From contig NZ_JAFCKQ010000012.1 of NCBI RefSeq assembly GCF_018130215.1, positions 62,001-126,000 on the forward strand: DNA of 64,000 nucleotides, given 5' to 3'. The notes beneath the pieces are model-generated. The model was not told the DNA's origin, did no database searches, and worked only from the letters and a program-made list of their open reading frames with translations. This document shows positions 34,778 to 44,168 of this stretch, one piece after another; the first letter of the stretch is position 1, and each line of letters begins with the position of its first letter. The DNA comes from Bradyrhizobium jicamae (lineage in GTDB: Bacteria > Pseudomonadota > Alphaproteobacteria > Rhizobiales > Xanthobacteraceae). The translations under genes were made by a program, and so were the position numbers.

Positions 34778-37700
34778 ATGCCGTCGCGCCGCCAGTTTCT
34801 GGGAATGGCCTTCGGCCCGATTCTGTCAACAAAGACAGGGCGCAGCAATCGGTTCACGGTCGCGAAGAGCGAGAACCGTTCGTTTCCGTCCGACGCGACG
34901 CCGAACGCTTGGAAGACAAGCACGCAGACCGTGCAGATGGCGCCGTTCAATGGTGTCAGCGCGGTCATGCCCGCCATCGGAGTCGGCACCGAATTTTCCG
35001 TCAGCGTTTGGGGGCGCATTCCGAAAGGCGTCACGGACGCTTACCTGTTCTCGATGGGGGGGACCGGCGGAGGCGCGGATCAGTCGATCGGGATATATTA
35101 CTCCGGAAGTCGTCCGGCCGGGAACGCAAGCCGTTATCGCTTCTCGCTTTGGGCAACCGACAAGGATCACAACAAGATCAGCGCGGTGAAGGTCCCGACA
35201 GGCACGGGTGCCACGACGGGTTACGGCTTTCAGTCGGAGCAGTGGGACAGCCAGACCTCGCAAAACTGGGCTGTCATGTATACGGTTCAGTACAGGGCGG
35301 GGAAGATCGAGTTGTGGGCGACGCGCCGCTGCGAGCGGCCGCGGTTGCTCGTCCAGCAGGCCTGCGCCTGCAACGGATTTGATCCGGCAACGTGGACGTG
35401 GGGCAATGCCAACAGCGCGGACCCTGGGCCGGAGATCGAGCTTCCGATCGTTCTCGCGAACCGGTCTCTCTCCGAGAACGAGATCGCGCAGCTTGCTGAT
35501 GGAATCCAGCCTGAAGGGCTTGGTGATCGGTCGGCGAGCAACCCCATGGCGGTGATCTCATTGGCGGCTATCTCGGATGGAGGAACAGCGCGCAGCGACT
35601 CTGCGTCGACTTCTGGTCCCTCCGACGGAGCCTCGATCACCTTGAATGGCCAGACCTTTACATTCCGGACGAAGCCGGTCGATCCCGTCCTCGATATCCC
35701 GAGGTACGACTCGCTCACTGGTGGGATCGCAAACGCCGCGTCGGACCGCATCACCGTGACCGGCAGCAAGCTGCCCGCCGGACGTCGTATTCAGATATCC
35801 GGTTTGAACTGGACGGGCAGCGGAACGAGCGCGAACGCCACCTATTTCGTGATCAATCCCTCCGCGGATGATTTTCAGATCTCACTCACCGATGGCGGGG
35901 CGGCGGTCGACATTGCGTCGGGAAGTCATGCCGTCGTCGTCAACTTCATGCCTGAGTCGGTGGCACAACTCGTCTCCCGGCTCAACGCGCTGACGCCGGG
36001 TACGGGCGGCGCCAGTGACGCCCAATACCTGCAGTTGAACTATTTCTCTTTCGTCGCACAACACCGTCAATCCGGTGACGCCGGTCTGGCGTTCACCTTC
36101 AACTCTGCAATCGGGAGCATGCCGAGCAACAGGCGGCTGGCTCATGCACTGGCATTCATCACGGACCATACCGGTTTCCGAAACGGCGTGTTCGGTCACT
36201 TCGGCGCGCTGCGAAACAGGGCGAACGCCTGGATAATTCCGGCGTCGGGTGTTCTCGCGCCGAACGGCCAGATCACGGGAGGCGTTCGTATTGACAGCTG
36301 GCAGCCCGGAACGGTCGTGCAGAGAAAGGGCAACATCGGTCATTTCTGTTTGTCCGGCATCTACACGGGCGTTGCACCCACGGGCGTGGACGTCCAGTTT
36401 CTGGACTGGTCGGATCAGTCGGGCGCCACTGTCGTACAGGACTGGCGGTCCTTGAGCAGTTTCACTGTCGACACTGTTGCGCGGACATTCGTCGGTCGGA
36501 TCGACTGCCCGAGCAGCAAGCGCTGGCTGTCATTCCGGACGCGGAAGACGAACACGCCTGCACAGGCGCAACAGCAGTCGCAGGTGCCTTTCGGTGTCGG
36601 CGAGGTATTGATCATGCAGGGCGACAGCATCACCGGCATGATGGCCTCGTTCAAGTCGATCGTCGCCCCGAACGGTTTCACGTCGCGCTGGAGCAAGTAT
36701 GGCGGGGCCGCCTGGGGACGTGTCCTTTCTTCCGAGGAGATGGGGGCGGGCGAGTCGAATCTCGCGAACAAGATCTCCAACGACGGCAATTGCTGCGTCG
36801 CGATCATCAACATCAGTCTCGGCGGCGCCCCGGTCTCCGCATTCAGCAACGCAAACAACGCAAGGACGGTCCGTGCGGCGGTCGACAGTCTTGCACTGTG
36901 CGATGCCAATCAGGTGGCATGTCGTGCCGGCTGGTATCTCTGGGATCAAGGGCCGGCAGACGCGAGCACCACAGGGTACGGCGCCAAGCTCGACGGCCTG
37001 TATTCATGGCTGCGAACGAACTTCGGAAACGACATCGTGTTCGCAGAGTGCTTCCAGTCGAATCGGCAGCCGACCACGGTCGACGGTACGATTGGCATAG
37101 ACGGGCTGCGCCGGCAGCAGATGGACTGGATCGCAGGCAAGCACGGCGACGCTCTGGTCACGTCACTTTGCGACGACCACTATTTCTGGTCGAACACGAG
37201 AGATGGTGCGCACCCGACCGACGCGAGCGACATGAGCCTGAAGGGTGAGATGATGGGTATGTCGATCCTCAAGTATCGCGGCATGAGCGCGGTGGACGGA
37301 TTTGGTCCGGAGCCGGTCTCGGTGACGCGAAGCGGAGCTGTCGTCGACGTCACGTTTCAGCTCAATGGCGCGACATCCCTGCAGTCGTGGCGCCCGGGCG
37401 AGATCACCGGGTTCGACGTCGTAAGGGCGTCGACCGGCTTTCTGCCCAGCTCCGTGGTCAAGGTAACCTCGATCGATCCAGCCGCCGATGTCGTCTCCAT
37501 CAACGGGGCGACGTACTCGGACGGTGACAAAATACTGATCAGTGCATTGGCGACTGAGCCGGGCGGGATCGCCGCCGGCACCGTCTATTATGTGATCAAT
37601 GCTCGCGGAAGCGCCTTTCAGCTCTCAGCGACCAGAGGCGGCTCTCCGATCGACATCACCACGGCGGGCGCCGGCGTTTATGCGACGTGCGTGAACAATC

Positions 37701-37987
37701 TGCTGGATGTGGCGTCGGCAGCCATCTTGAACTCGAACACCGTTCGGATCACCCTAGCGGCCGATCCTCGTGACGCGGTCCTGGTTCACTACCTGTGGGG
37801 CCTCCCAGGCCGCAAGAACGGCGACCCGGATATTACGATCGACAAGGCTGCCCGGTCTGCCATGTCGAAGAAAGACGCACAGTCGAACATCCTGTTTGAT
37901 AATTTTCCCATGATGACGGCGAGTCTGCACCTGCCGGGACGGCCGGCGCGAACGACATCCAGCCGGCCATTGAAAAGTCAAGCATAG
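34778..37987 (+). CDS. Large SGNH-hydrolase protein with laminin-G-like and phage-tail-like repeat domains
   Basis: 1069 residues. The N-terminus SRRQFLGMAFG resembles a short Tat signal. Residues about 50-260 look like a concanavalin/laminin-G-like sandwich. About 285-460 holds a LNGQTFTFR...domain interrupted by a repeat (about 327-386, with YFVINPSADDFQISLTDGG). The SGNH hydrolase core begins at IMQGDSITG with nucleophile S617 and ends with D809-G-A-H812 (DGAHPTDAS). A second copy of the repeat follows at about 905-968 (YYVINARGSAFQLSATRGG). It probably de-esterifies acetylated polysaccharide outside the cell. GC and codon use resemble the neighbours. Confidence 0.82.
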   Translation: MPSRRQFLGMAFGPILSTKTGRSNRFTVAKSENRSFPSDATPNAWKTSTQTVQMAPFNGVSAVMPAIGVGTEFSVSVWGRIPKGVTDAYLFSMGGTGGGADQSIGIYYSGSRPAGNASRYRFSLWATDKDHNKISAVKVPTGTGATTGYGFQSEQWDSQTSQNWAVMYTVQYRAGKIELWATRRCERPRLLVQQACACNGFDPATWTWGNANSADPGPEIELPIVLANRSLSENEIAQLADGIQPEGLGDRSASNPMAVISLAAISDGGTARSDSASTSGPSDGASITLNGQTFTFRTKPVDPVLDIPRYDSLTGGIANAASDRITVTGSKLPAGRRIQISGLNWTGSGTSANATYFVINPSADDFQISLTDGGAAVDIASGSHAVVVNFMPESVAQLVSRLNALTPGTGGASDAQYLQLNYFSFVAQHRQSGDAGLAFTFNSAIGSMPSNRRLAHALAFITDHTGFRNGVFGHFGALRNRANAWIIPASGVLAPNGQITGGVRIDSWQPGTVVQRKGNIGHFCLSGIYTGVAPTGVDVQFLDWSDQSGATVVQDWRSLSSFTVDTVARTFVGRIDCPSSKRWLSFRTRKTNTPAQAQQQSQVPFGVGEVLIMQGDSITGMMASFKSIVAPNGFTSRWSKYGGAAWGRVLSSEEMGAGESNLANKISNDGNCCVAIINISLGGAPVSAFSNANNARTVRAAVDSLALCDANQVACRAGWYLWDQGPADASTTGYGAKLDGLYSWLRTNFGNDIVFAECFQSNRQPTTVDGTIGIDGLRRQQMDWIAGKHGDALVTSLCDDHYFWSNTRDGAHPTDASDMSLKGEMMGMSILKYRGMSAVDGFGPEPVSVTRSGAVVDVTFQLNGATSLQSWRPGEITGFDVVRASTGFLPSSVVKVTSIDPAADVVSINGATYSDGDKILISALATEPGGIAAGTVYYVINARGSAFQLSATRGGSPIDITTAGAGVYATCVNNLLDVASAAILNSNTVRITLAADPRDAVLVHYLWGLPGRKNGDPDITIDKAARSAMSKKDAQSNILFDNFPMMTASLHLPGRPARTTSSRPLKSQA

Positions 37988-38112
37988 GGTATTCGATGCT
38001 GTCCGCGCCCCGGGCAGTTAAGGTTGCGGGCAATGCCTTTACCGTTTCTTAACCAAGCGTGGACGACTTTCGGATTTGCTCCTCGTACAGGCCTTAATCG
38101 GAGCCGGGTCAG

Positions 38113-38529
38113 ATGTTTCAGCTGTTCTTGCGAACTCGTGCACATAACATCATAAAGCAACGTCTCGGGGAGCGTGGCTTCAGGGCGCGTTCGGCCGAGC
38201 GGGATGCTGAGACCGACCGTGCCAGGATCGGGGCGGTCATGAGCGCGATCGACACTGCGTTGCATGCGGCAGAGAGCGAGCAGCTGGGTTTGGCGCGCCG
38301 CGTTGAGGAAGTTTTGGCCCGTGCCGCAGTGACGCTTGGAAATGGCACCGACGAATACCTCGAACGCGAAGCTCTCGACAGCTACCACCAGGACCTGTTC
38401 GATGCCGAAATCGTAAACGGCCAGCGTCGCCTGAAAGAGCTGGCCGCCGAGATCGCCCACTTCAAATTCGTGAAAGCGACTGCGTTGACCCGATTTCCGG
38501 ACTATCAAGCGATTGGGACGGGGAGCTGA
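38113..38529 (+). CDS. Small helical protein of unknown function
   Basis: 138 residues, almost entirely helical and charged, with a heptad-like middle (ALHAAESEQLGLARRVEEVLARAA) that may form a coiled coil. No signal peptide or membrane segment. It follows the SGNH gene by 125 bases on the same strand. An opposing frame (37978-38508) exists, but its composition is poorer. No family recognised. Confidence 0.6.
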   Translation: MFQLFLRTRAHNIIKQRLGERGFRARSAERDAETDRARIGAVMSAIDTALHAAESEQLGLARRVEEVLARAAVTLGNGTDEYLEREALDSYHQDLFDAEIVNGQRRLKELAAEIAHFKFVKATALTRFPDYQAIGTGS

Positions 38530-38542
38530 TCCTGCAGCACCG

Positions 38543-38653
38543 CTAAGGTTCGTCGCTCAGTTCGACAAGCCAATGATTGATGAGGACGTAGCAGGCGAAC
38601 GTGTGTGCGACCAGGCAAACAAAAACGATCGAAAGGATCTGGATAGTCGACAT
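38543..38653 (-). CDS. Possible 36-residue membrane peptide
   Basis: ATG to TAG without interruption, encoding a short N-terminus, a hydrophobic helix (ILSIVFVCLVAHTFACYVLI) and an acidic end ELSDEP. The topology is plausible for a small membrane protein, but the upstream ribosome site is weak and there is no comparative evidence. Confidence 0.3.
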   Translation of the reverse strand: MSTIQILSIVFVCLVAHTFACYVLINHWLVELSDEP

Positions 38654-38812
38654 GGGCGGATTTCCGGCTGGCCTCTCTAGCTCAACACAGGATCCGTTAA
38701 TGGCGGGCTAACTGGATCTCGTAGCGAGGCCCGGCGTCGCTCATACCCAGTTCGAGGCAAGCTGGCGACGCGTATGACGCTCCCGCCGATGCCGGATGCC
38801 ACAAGCTCCGCT

Positions 38813-39886
38813 TTAATGCACTTCCATATACTGCAAGTAGGAAAGCTTTCGGGAGTCGTCAAACCTCAAGAGTCCATAGTAACAATCGGGATCAGGCCTG
38901 CCTTTTTCGCACCAGTCCTTGTAGTTATACCAAAAAACCGGTCCAAGCCTTGGTTGACGCGACGAGCGATCGAACGCGTCTTTCAGGAGAGCGGCTTGGG
39001 CGGGCTCTGAAACGACCACGGTTCCTTTCCCGTCGGTTGGCGCGCCATACTCAGTGACCCAGATTTCCTTGCCCTGATCATTGTATTTCGACATGGTTGC
39101 GCGCAGCCCATTTGGGCCATCCATCTTCTCCCAGTTACCGTACGGATGGTTACCTACGGCATCGAGGAATTCCTTGGCGCCATTCCGATAGATCGCGTCC
39201 AGGAAGTCTCCAGCCTGCATCGTGGTGCTCGTGTTGTACGGCTGGGCCAGGCCCCCCGACACGACAGTTGCGCCGCTGTCTGCCTGCTTGATCGCTGTGT
39301 ACGCAGCTCTTAGCAGCGCCACATACGCCGCAGGGGAGGGTCTGGGTTCCCAGCTGGAGCCCAGGTTGGGCTCATTCCAGATTTCCCAGTGCCGCACGCC
39401 CGCCGACGAATATCTGGCCGTCAGGACCGACGCGAACCGGGCAAAACTCTCGGGATCGGCCGGAGGATAAGCCGGCGGCTTGTGCCCTCCGTTTGCCCAT
39501 GCAGGGCAGAAATATATCAGGCCGAGCACGGAGATATGGAACTCCTGCGCCAGGCTCACGATTCTGTCGTGCTGCTCGAGAATGTAGGTTTCTTGACCGT
39601 CCGGTTGAATGCGGCTCCAGTCGAACTCCACCCTCAGCCATTTTACACCGATCGACTTCATGTCCGCGAAGCGAGTACGGAGTTGCTGCGGTGTCATGAA
39701 CAGGAGGTCACCCGCGTTCATGCCTTTCTGAAGCGGATATGACCTTGCGGACGATCCAAGCAGCAAGATTGCCAGCATGCCGAAGACGCCCGCCAACCGG
39801 ATAGGTAAGGCTCGAAGCAGTCGCCCGATTGGTCTTCGCCGATACAAACCGTATTCCCTTAATAGGTGTGTCGCAATACTATGCAC
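38813..39886 (-). CDS. PslG-like glycoside hydrolase (GH39/GH5 type clan A)
   Basis: 357 residues. The N-terminal 50 residues contain one membrane segment (about 31-45), an uncleaved anchor or signal. The TIM-barrel hydrolase has its acid/base E172 in HWEIWNEPN and nucleophile E279 in EIWVTEYGAP, the clan GH-A arrangement. The SIGVKWLRVEFDWSRIQP entry is like PslG, a periplasmic endoglycosidase that trims or regulates exopolysaccharide in Pseudomonas. By position it would cut its own EPS during export. Transcribed away from the large gap at 39887-40542. Confidence 0.85.
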   Translation of the reverse strand: MHSIATHLLREYGLYRRRPIGRLLRALPIRLAGVFGMLAILLLGSSARSYPLQKGMNAGDLLFMTPQQLRTRFADMKSIGVKWLRVEFDWSRIQPDGQETYILEQHDRIVSLAQEFHISVLGLIYFCPAWANGGHKPPAYPPADPESFARFASVLTARYSSAGVRHWEIWNEPNLGSSWEPRPSPAAYVALLRAAYTAIKQADSGATVVSGGLAQPYNTSTTMQAGDFLDAIYRNGAKEFLDAVGNHPYGNWEKMDGPNGLRATMSKYNDQGKEIWVTEYGAPTDGKGTVVVSEPAQAALLKDAFDRSSRQPRLGPVFWYNYKDWCEKGRPDPDCYYGLLRFDDSRKLSYLQYMEVH

Positions 39887-40542
39887 GCGAACGGCGAGAT
39901 GTACCTGCTGGCGATTTTTCGCTGGATGGACAATGCGATGGTCTCGATGCTGAACGTAGCAAGATTCGCGTTCTCAATCCGAGAAACATTTGCGTGCGGC
40001 ACGTCGAGCCAAATCGTCGAACACGCACCTGGGGCACGCTGGAGTGTTTGTGGACGGTGCGCCTACGATGCCGCTATGGCCTCGGAAGTCATCTCGAGCC
40101 TACGCAATTGTTAACCATGTGCCCCGAAATCTGACGTCCGTTACGCTCCGGCGGCTGCAGTGACCTGATGGCGTGATGTCAAGCCGATCGTACTTATGCA
40201 GTTCTTTTGCCCGAGAGCTTGGCGCCTGCCGGTGCCCATTAACTTTTCACGAATTGATTGTTGATGCAGCACATCGTGATCGGCAACTTCGTCACATTCT
40301 TGCAATCCGAGTCACAAATTGAATTTGCAATGCGAGCTGGAAATCGCCTTTCTTGGTGCGGTGCCACAATATCGCTCGGTTTGCGAAACAACCTAAGCAG
40401 GTATCGCCTTCCTTAAGACCATTTCTCGCCATTCGAACCGTCCGTCCTCCGGTCGTTGTATTTGTCAGTTTTCATTGACGCGGCCCTTTGCCGTTAAAGT
40501 GCGGCCCTTTGCCGTTAAAATGATGTGATGACGAGGTTCGAG
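39887..40542. other. Large AT-richer regulatory gap with tandem direct repeat
   Basis: About 650 bases between divergent EPS genes, clearly lower in GC than either side. Short frames exist on the plus strand (for example 39866-40114), but their composition is not protein-like. The only structure I can point to is the direct repeat at 40480-40519, just before the initiating transferase gene. Confidence 0.55.
40480..40519. repeat. Two 19-base direct repeats at 21-base spacing
   Basis: GCGGCCCTTTGCCGTTAAA occurs at 40480-40498 and again at 40501-40519, start-to-start distance 21 bases, or two helical turns. Two proteins bound here would lie on the same face of DNA, immediately upstream of the transferase start. 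A tandem operator or a recent duplication would both explain it. Confidence 0.75.
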
Positions 40543-41976
40543 ATGTCTGCAACGGCTTATGGCTCCGATGGTCTTCGCGTCCTGACATCGCATCGCGGGG
40601 CTTCGCTGCAGAGGCCGTTTCAGCTTTTCATCATCGCCGGCGACTTTCTTCTCGTCCTCTTCAGCTATGTCCTGGCGAACGAAATTTATCGCGACGCCAT
40701 GAAGACCGATCCCGACAATTCGGTGGGCGCCGGGCTGATCGTCGGCGTGGTGTTCGTAATGGCCGCCTACTTCCAGCGCACCTATGACAATCATAGGTTG
40801 CTCGATACGCTCTGGCAGCTGCGCAAGGTTGTTCTCGCATGGCTTTTTGCGCTGACGACGCTGGCTGTTGCCGCTTTCCTCCTCAAGTCGACCGCGAACC
40901 TGTCGCGCGGCACGATCATCCTGTTCGCGGTGATCGGGGCGATCGCCATCATCATGCATCGGGTGTTGTGGCGCTACTGCTTGTCGTCGACCTTCGCCAG
41001 GGAGCGGCTGATCGACCGCAAGGTCATCCTGCTCAGCCTCCGCTCGCTGGATTTTACCTCGAATCGCTTCAAGGATCTCCGCAAGCACGGATTCGACGTC
41101 GTGCGACATTTCGTGCTCGAAGTGACGGCGGATCAAAACGACGATGACTGGAGCGAGCAGGTCACCGAAGTGATTCGGCAGTCGCGCGCGGCCGACGTCG
41201 ACGAGTATCTCGTGGCGATCGACTGGAACGAACTGCCGATGCTGCAGAAGCTGAGCCAGCATCTGCGCATCGTTCCGCAGCCGATTCGCCTGTTGCCGGA
41301 TTTCCCGATCGCGGATTTGGTTTCGCGGCCGTTCCTGCCGGTCAGCGGAACTGTGGCGATCGAGATCCAGCGGCCGCCGCTGACGGTGTTCGAGCGGGTT
41401 CAGAAACGGTTCCTCGACATCGGACTGGCATCGCTCGCACTGCTGTTGCTGGCGCCGCTGATCCTGACGGCGGCCCTGCTGGTCAAGCTCGATACACCCG
41501 GGCCGATCATCTTCCGGCAGTCCCGGCGCGGCTTCAACGGCAAGCCGTTCGAGATCTGGAAATTCCGCAGCATGACCGTGACCGAGAACGGCACCACGGT
41601 CATGCAGGCCAAAAAGCAGGACAAGCGGGTGACGCGGGTCGGGCGCTTCCTGCGCAAGTCCAGCATCGACGAGTTGCCGCAACTCTGGAACGTGCTGCGC
41701 GGCGAGATGTCTCTGGTCGGGCCGCGTCCGCATGCGCTGGCGCATGACAGTTACTACGATCAACTGATCAGCAAATATGTCTATCGCCACCACATGAAGC
41801 CCGGCCTCACCGGCTGGGCCCAGGTCAACGGCTTCCGCGGCGAGACGCCGACCATCGACCTGATGGAGAAGCGCGTCGAATATGACGTTTGGTATGTGAG
41901 CAACTGGAGTATCTGGCTGGATATCCGGATCATATTCCGGACCACGGTCGCGCTGATGCATCAGGAAGCCTATTAG
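40543..41976 (+). CDS. Undecaprenyl-phosphate hexose-1-phosphate transferase (WcaJ/ExoY type, first copy)
   Basis: 477 residues from the ATG with GAGG seven bases upstream; GTG 40525 and ATG 40528 are alternatives. Four N-terminal helices are followed by a CoA-binding-like loop domain, a fifth membrane segment (ASLALLLLAPLILTAAL) and the C-terminal bacterial sugar transferase domain. That domain has KRFLDIGLAS, FRQSRRGFNGKPFEIWKFRSM, SSIDELPQLWNVLRGEMSLVGPRP and the final GLTGWAQVNG. It transfers hexose-1-phosphate to undecaprenyl phosphate, the first step of EPS repeat-unit assembly. A paralogue lies at 51431. Confidence 0.94.
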   Translation: MSATAYGSDGLRVLTSHRGASLQRPFQLFIIAGDFLLVLFSYVLANEIYRDAMKTDPDNSVGAGLIVGVVFVMAAYFQRTYDNHRLLDTLWQLRKVVLAWLFALTTLAVAAFLLKSTANLSRGTIILFAVIGAIAIIMHRVLWRYCLSSTFARERLIDRKVILLSLRSLDFTSNRFKDLRKHGFDVVRHFVLEVTADQNDDDWSEQVTEVIRQSRAADVDEYLVAIDWNELPMLQKLSQHLRIVPQPIRLLPDFPIADLVSRPFLPVSGTVAIEIQRPPLTVFERVQKRFLDIGLASLALLLLAPLILTAALLVKLDTPGPIIFRQSRRGFNGKPFEIWKFRSMTVTENGTTVMQAKKQDKRVTRVGRFLRKSSIDELPQLWNVLRGEMSLVGPRPHALAHDSYYDQLISKYVYRHHMKPGLTGWAQVNGFRGETPTIDLMEKRVEYDVWYVSNWSIWLDIRIIFRTTVALMHQEAY

Positions 41977-42389
41977 GGCCAGCGGCGACGGCCCGTCGAT
42001 TTTCATTCCATGTCGGCGGTTCGGATTCGGGCTCGGGGAGATCAGCCGCGATCACTGGGCCAACACAGCCGCGCTCCAAGAGGGGCTATCTCGGCGGTCA
42101 GTTTTTGCGACCGAGAGTGCCAAAGGCTCGTCGCCCAGTTCTCGAGGGTCAATTATTAACGAGAATGTAATAAGCCGGATGCGTGCTCGAGTCTTGGGAG
42201 CAACGCTCGAAGGCGTCCGGATAGCGTTGATCCACGGTTTTCCGGTTGGTTGGACTACGGTAGTGTTTGATCTGTTAATCATATCCACTGGCTGGCGCGG
42301 GGCTCTTCGCTAGCCTGCTGGCGGAATTCATCTGTCATCGCGCTTGTTTTGGTGGGGTCGCGCTTTGCAAACACTGATGAGGTCGAGAG
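41977..42389. other. Non-coding gap between transferase and epimerase genes
   Basis: About 410 bases. A 13-base palindrome CGACGGCCCGTCG followed by ATTTT at the left edge (about 41984-42002) may be a weak terminator. The rest is AT-richer, with TTAAC strings and no coding frame. Confidence 0.45.
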
Positions 42390-43406
42390 GTGATCGAAGG
42401 TAATTTGCTCGTCACGGGCTGCGCCGGCTTCATTGGCTTTCACCTGACAGAGCGTCTGCTCAAGATCGGCCAGCCGGTTGTCGGCATCGACAACCTCAAC
42501 GACTACTATGATCCCGCGCTCAAGCGCGCGCGCCTTGATCGCCTCGAGCAGAATGCCGGCTTCACTTTTCTGCAGGTCGATCTTGCCGACCGGGCGGAGA
42601 CGAAGAAGCTCTTCGAGCGCTATCGCTTTGAAGTTGTGCTTCATCTCGCGGCGCAAGCAGGCGTTCGGTACTCGCTGGCGAATCCTCACGCCTACGCGGA
42701 TTCCAACCTCGGGGGCTTTCTCAACGTGCTCGAAGGCTGCCGGCACACCTCATGCCGACACCTGCTGTTCGCCTCGTCTTCGTCCGTCTACGGCGCCAAC
42801 ACAAAGCTGCCCTTCTCGGTCCACGACAATGTCGATCACCCGGTCAGCCTCTATGCGGCGACCAAGAAGGCCAACGAACTTCTGGCTCACTCCTACAGCC
42901 ATCTCTACGGGCTGCCGACCACGGGGTTGCGATTTTTCACCGTATACGGGCCGTGGTATCGGCCCGATATGGCGCTCTATCTGTTCGCGGACGCCATCAC
43001 CAAGGGGCGGCCGATCGACCTGTTCAACAACGGAAATATGCGGCGCGACTTCACCTATGTCGATGACGTCACGGAAGCGATGGTCCGACTGATTGGTCTT
43101 GCGCCGGAGGGCGACCCGGGCTGGTCAGGAGACCATCCCGATCCAGGTTCGAGCAAGGCGCCGTGGCGCATCTACAATATCGGCAACAACAAGCCGGAAG
43201 ACTTGATGCACGTGGTGGGATTACTCGAGAAAGAATTTGGCCGTCAGGCCGTGAAGAGGATGCTGCCGATGCAGCCGGGCGACGTACCGGCGACCTATGC
43301 GGATGTGACCGATCTTGCCCATGACATTGGCTTCAGGCCGCAGACCAGGATCGAAGACGGTGTAGCGAAATTTGTCGCCTGGTATCGCGAGTACTATCGG
43401 ATCTAG
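42390..43406 (+). CDS. UDP-glucuronate 4-epimerase-like NAD-dependent epimerase
   Basis: 338 residues from a GTG with GAGAG upstream. Extended SDR: NAD motif GCAGFIG (10-16), catalytic Y155 and K159 in SLYAATKKANE. GVRYSLANP, FTVYGPWYRPDMALYLFADAI and the NGNMRRDFTYVDD block are characteristic of the UDP-glucuronate/UDP-galacturonate epimerase branch. With UDP-glucose dehydrogenase at 44580 it would supply galacturonic acid for the polysaccharide, so the polymer is probably acidic. Confidence 0.9.
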   Translation: MIEGNLLVTGCAGFIGFHLTERLLKIGQPVVGIDNLNDYYDPALKRARLDRLEQNAGFTFLQVDLADRAETKKLFERYRFEVVLHLAAQAGVRYSLANPHAYADSNLGGFLNVLEGCRHTSCRHLLFASSSSVYGANTKLPFSVHDNVDHPVSLYAATKKANELLAHSYSHLYGLPTTGLRFFTVYGPWYRPDMALYLFADAITKGRPIDLFNNGNMRRDFTYVDDVTEAMVRLIGLAPEGDPGWSGDHPDPGSSKAPWRIYNIGNNKPEDLMHVVGLLEKEFGRQAVKRMLPMQPGDVPATYADVTDLAHDIGFRPQTRIEDGVAKFVAWYREYYRI

Positions 43407-43443
43407 AGTCGAAGAAATGAGCCCGCTCGGCCGGCGCACGACT

Positions 43444-43803
43444 TCATACGTGCCGGGGCGCGAACGCCAAGATTCCGCGAGCGATCAAAATTCCGGTAAT
43501 GCCGCCCGCGGCCTTTTCCACGACATCGAACAGACCCGGATCGCGGTCGACCCGAAAAACCTGAAGCATCTCGAGGAGTATCGCGACACCCAGCACGATT
43601 GCGCAAGGTCGCGTGATCCGGCCACCTTCCGACAGGCAGACGAGGCAACCGAGGAGCGCAAACGCGCCAAAGCGCTCGACAAAAACGACGGCCGCAGTCT
43701 CGTGCAGCGACAGAACCGGCCTCTCTGCCAGCGATGAGAGGGTGGCGTAGGCGATAAAGGCGAGGCAGCCCAGCGCCGCAATTGTAAAAAGCCTGCGTGA
43801 CAT
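43444..43803 (-). CDS. VanZ-like membrane protein
   Basis: 119 residues from the ATG (SRRLFTIAALG), about four membrane helices. The block LEMLQVFRVDRDPGLFDVVEKAAGGITG corresponds to the VanZ-family motif with its polar E/Q, D and G residues. VanZ-type proteins often accompany cell-wall or polysaccharide genes; the mechanism is unknown. A longer upstream frame is not supported. Confidence 0.78.
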   Translation of the reverse strand: MSRRLFTIAALGCLAFIAYATLSSLAERPVLSLHETAAVVFVERFGAFALLGCLVCLSEGGRITRPCAIVLGVAILLEMLQVFRVDRDPGLFDVVEKAAGGITGILIARGILAFAPRHV

Positions 43804-43942
43804 GATCGTCGATATAGCCGGACCTGTCGGCGATTGCACGGTGAAAGAGGCTGCGTGGTCAATCACGCAGACGTTAACCACGACAGCGGTCAGGCCTGCG
43901 CTCATGTTTGCCGGGCTGAACCGCGGTCGGCTTCACGAACCG

Positions 43943-44107
43943 TTAGCGCAGGTTTGAAGGGATCTCCGGAGGCGTCGAAAGGATAGGCAGCCCGAAGCCT
44001 TCTGCTCGAGCCTTCCGACGCCGCTGCCGTGAAATCGCGGCCCTGATACCGTATCCGGAGGCAAAGCCTGCGCTGAAAATCCCGGCTATGAAAAGGATGG
44101 CAAACAT
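43943..44107 (-). CDS. Small membrane protein with basic RRR tail
   Basis: 54 residues: a hydrophobic helix (FAILFIAGIFSAGFASGYGI) and then RAAISRQRRRKARAEGF and a Pro-rich end. The same plan, including the G-Y at the helix end followed by an Arg cluster, is seen in the protein at 34391. Located between the VanZ-like and exported-protein genes on the same strand. Function unknown. Confidence 0.5.
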   Translation of the reverse strand: MFAILFIAGIFSAGFASGYGIRAAISRQRRRKARAEGFGLPILSTPPEIPSNLR

Positions 44108-44168
44108 GGAGCTGACCTCCATGCACGGAGCATGCCAGCAAGGCCCGTTTGCCTGGTATCCGCATGTC

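Noticed and set aside
39829..40134. Plus-strand frames in the EPS gap
   Set aside because: No ribosome site, no signal or membrane segment, and composition unlike proteins of this genome.
40465..42006. 513-codon minus-strand frame opposite the first initiating transferase
   Set aside because: Shadow composition; the plus-strand product has the complete sugar-transferase domain.
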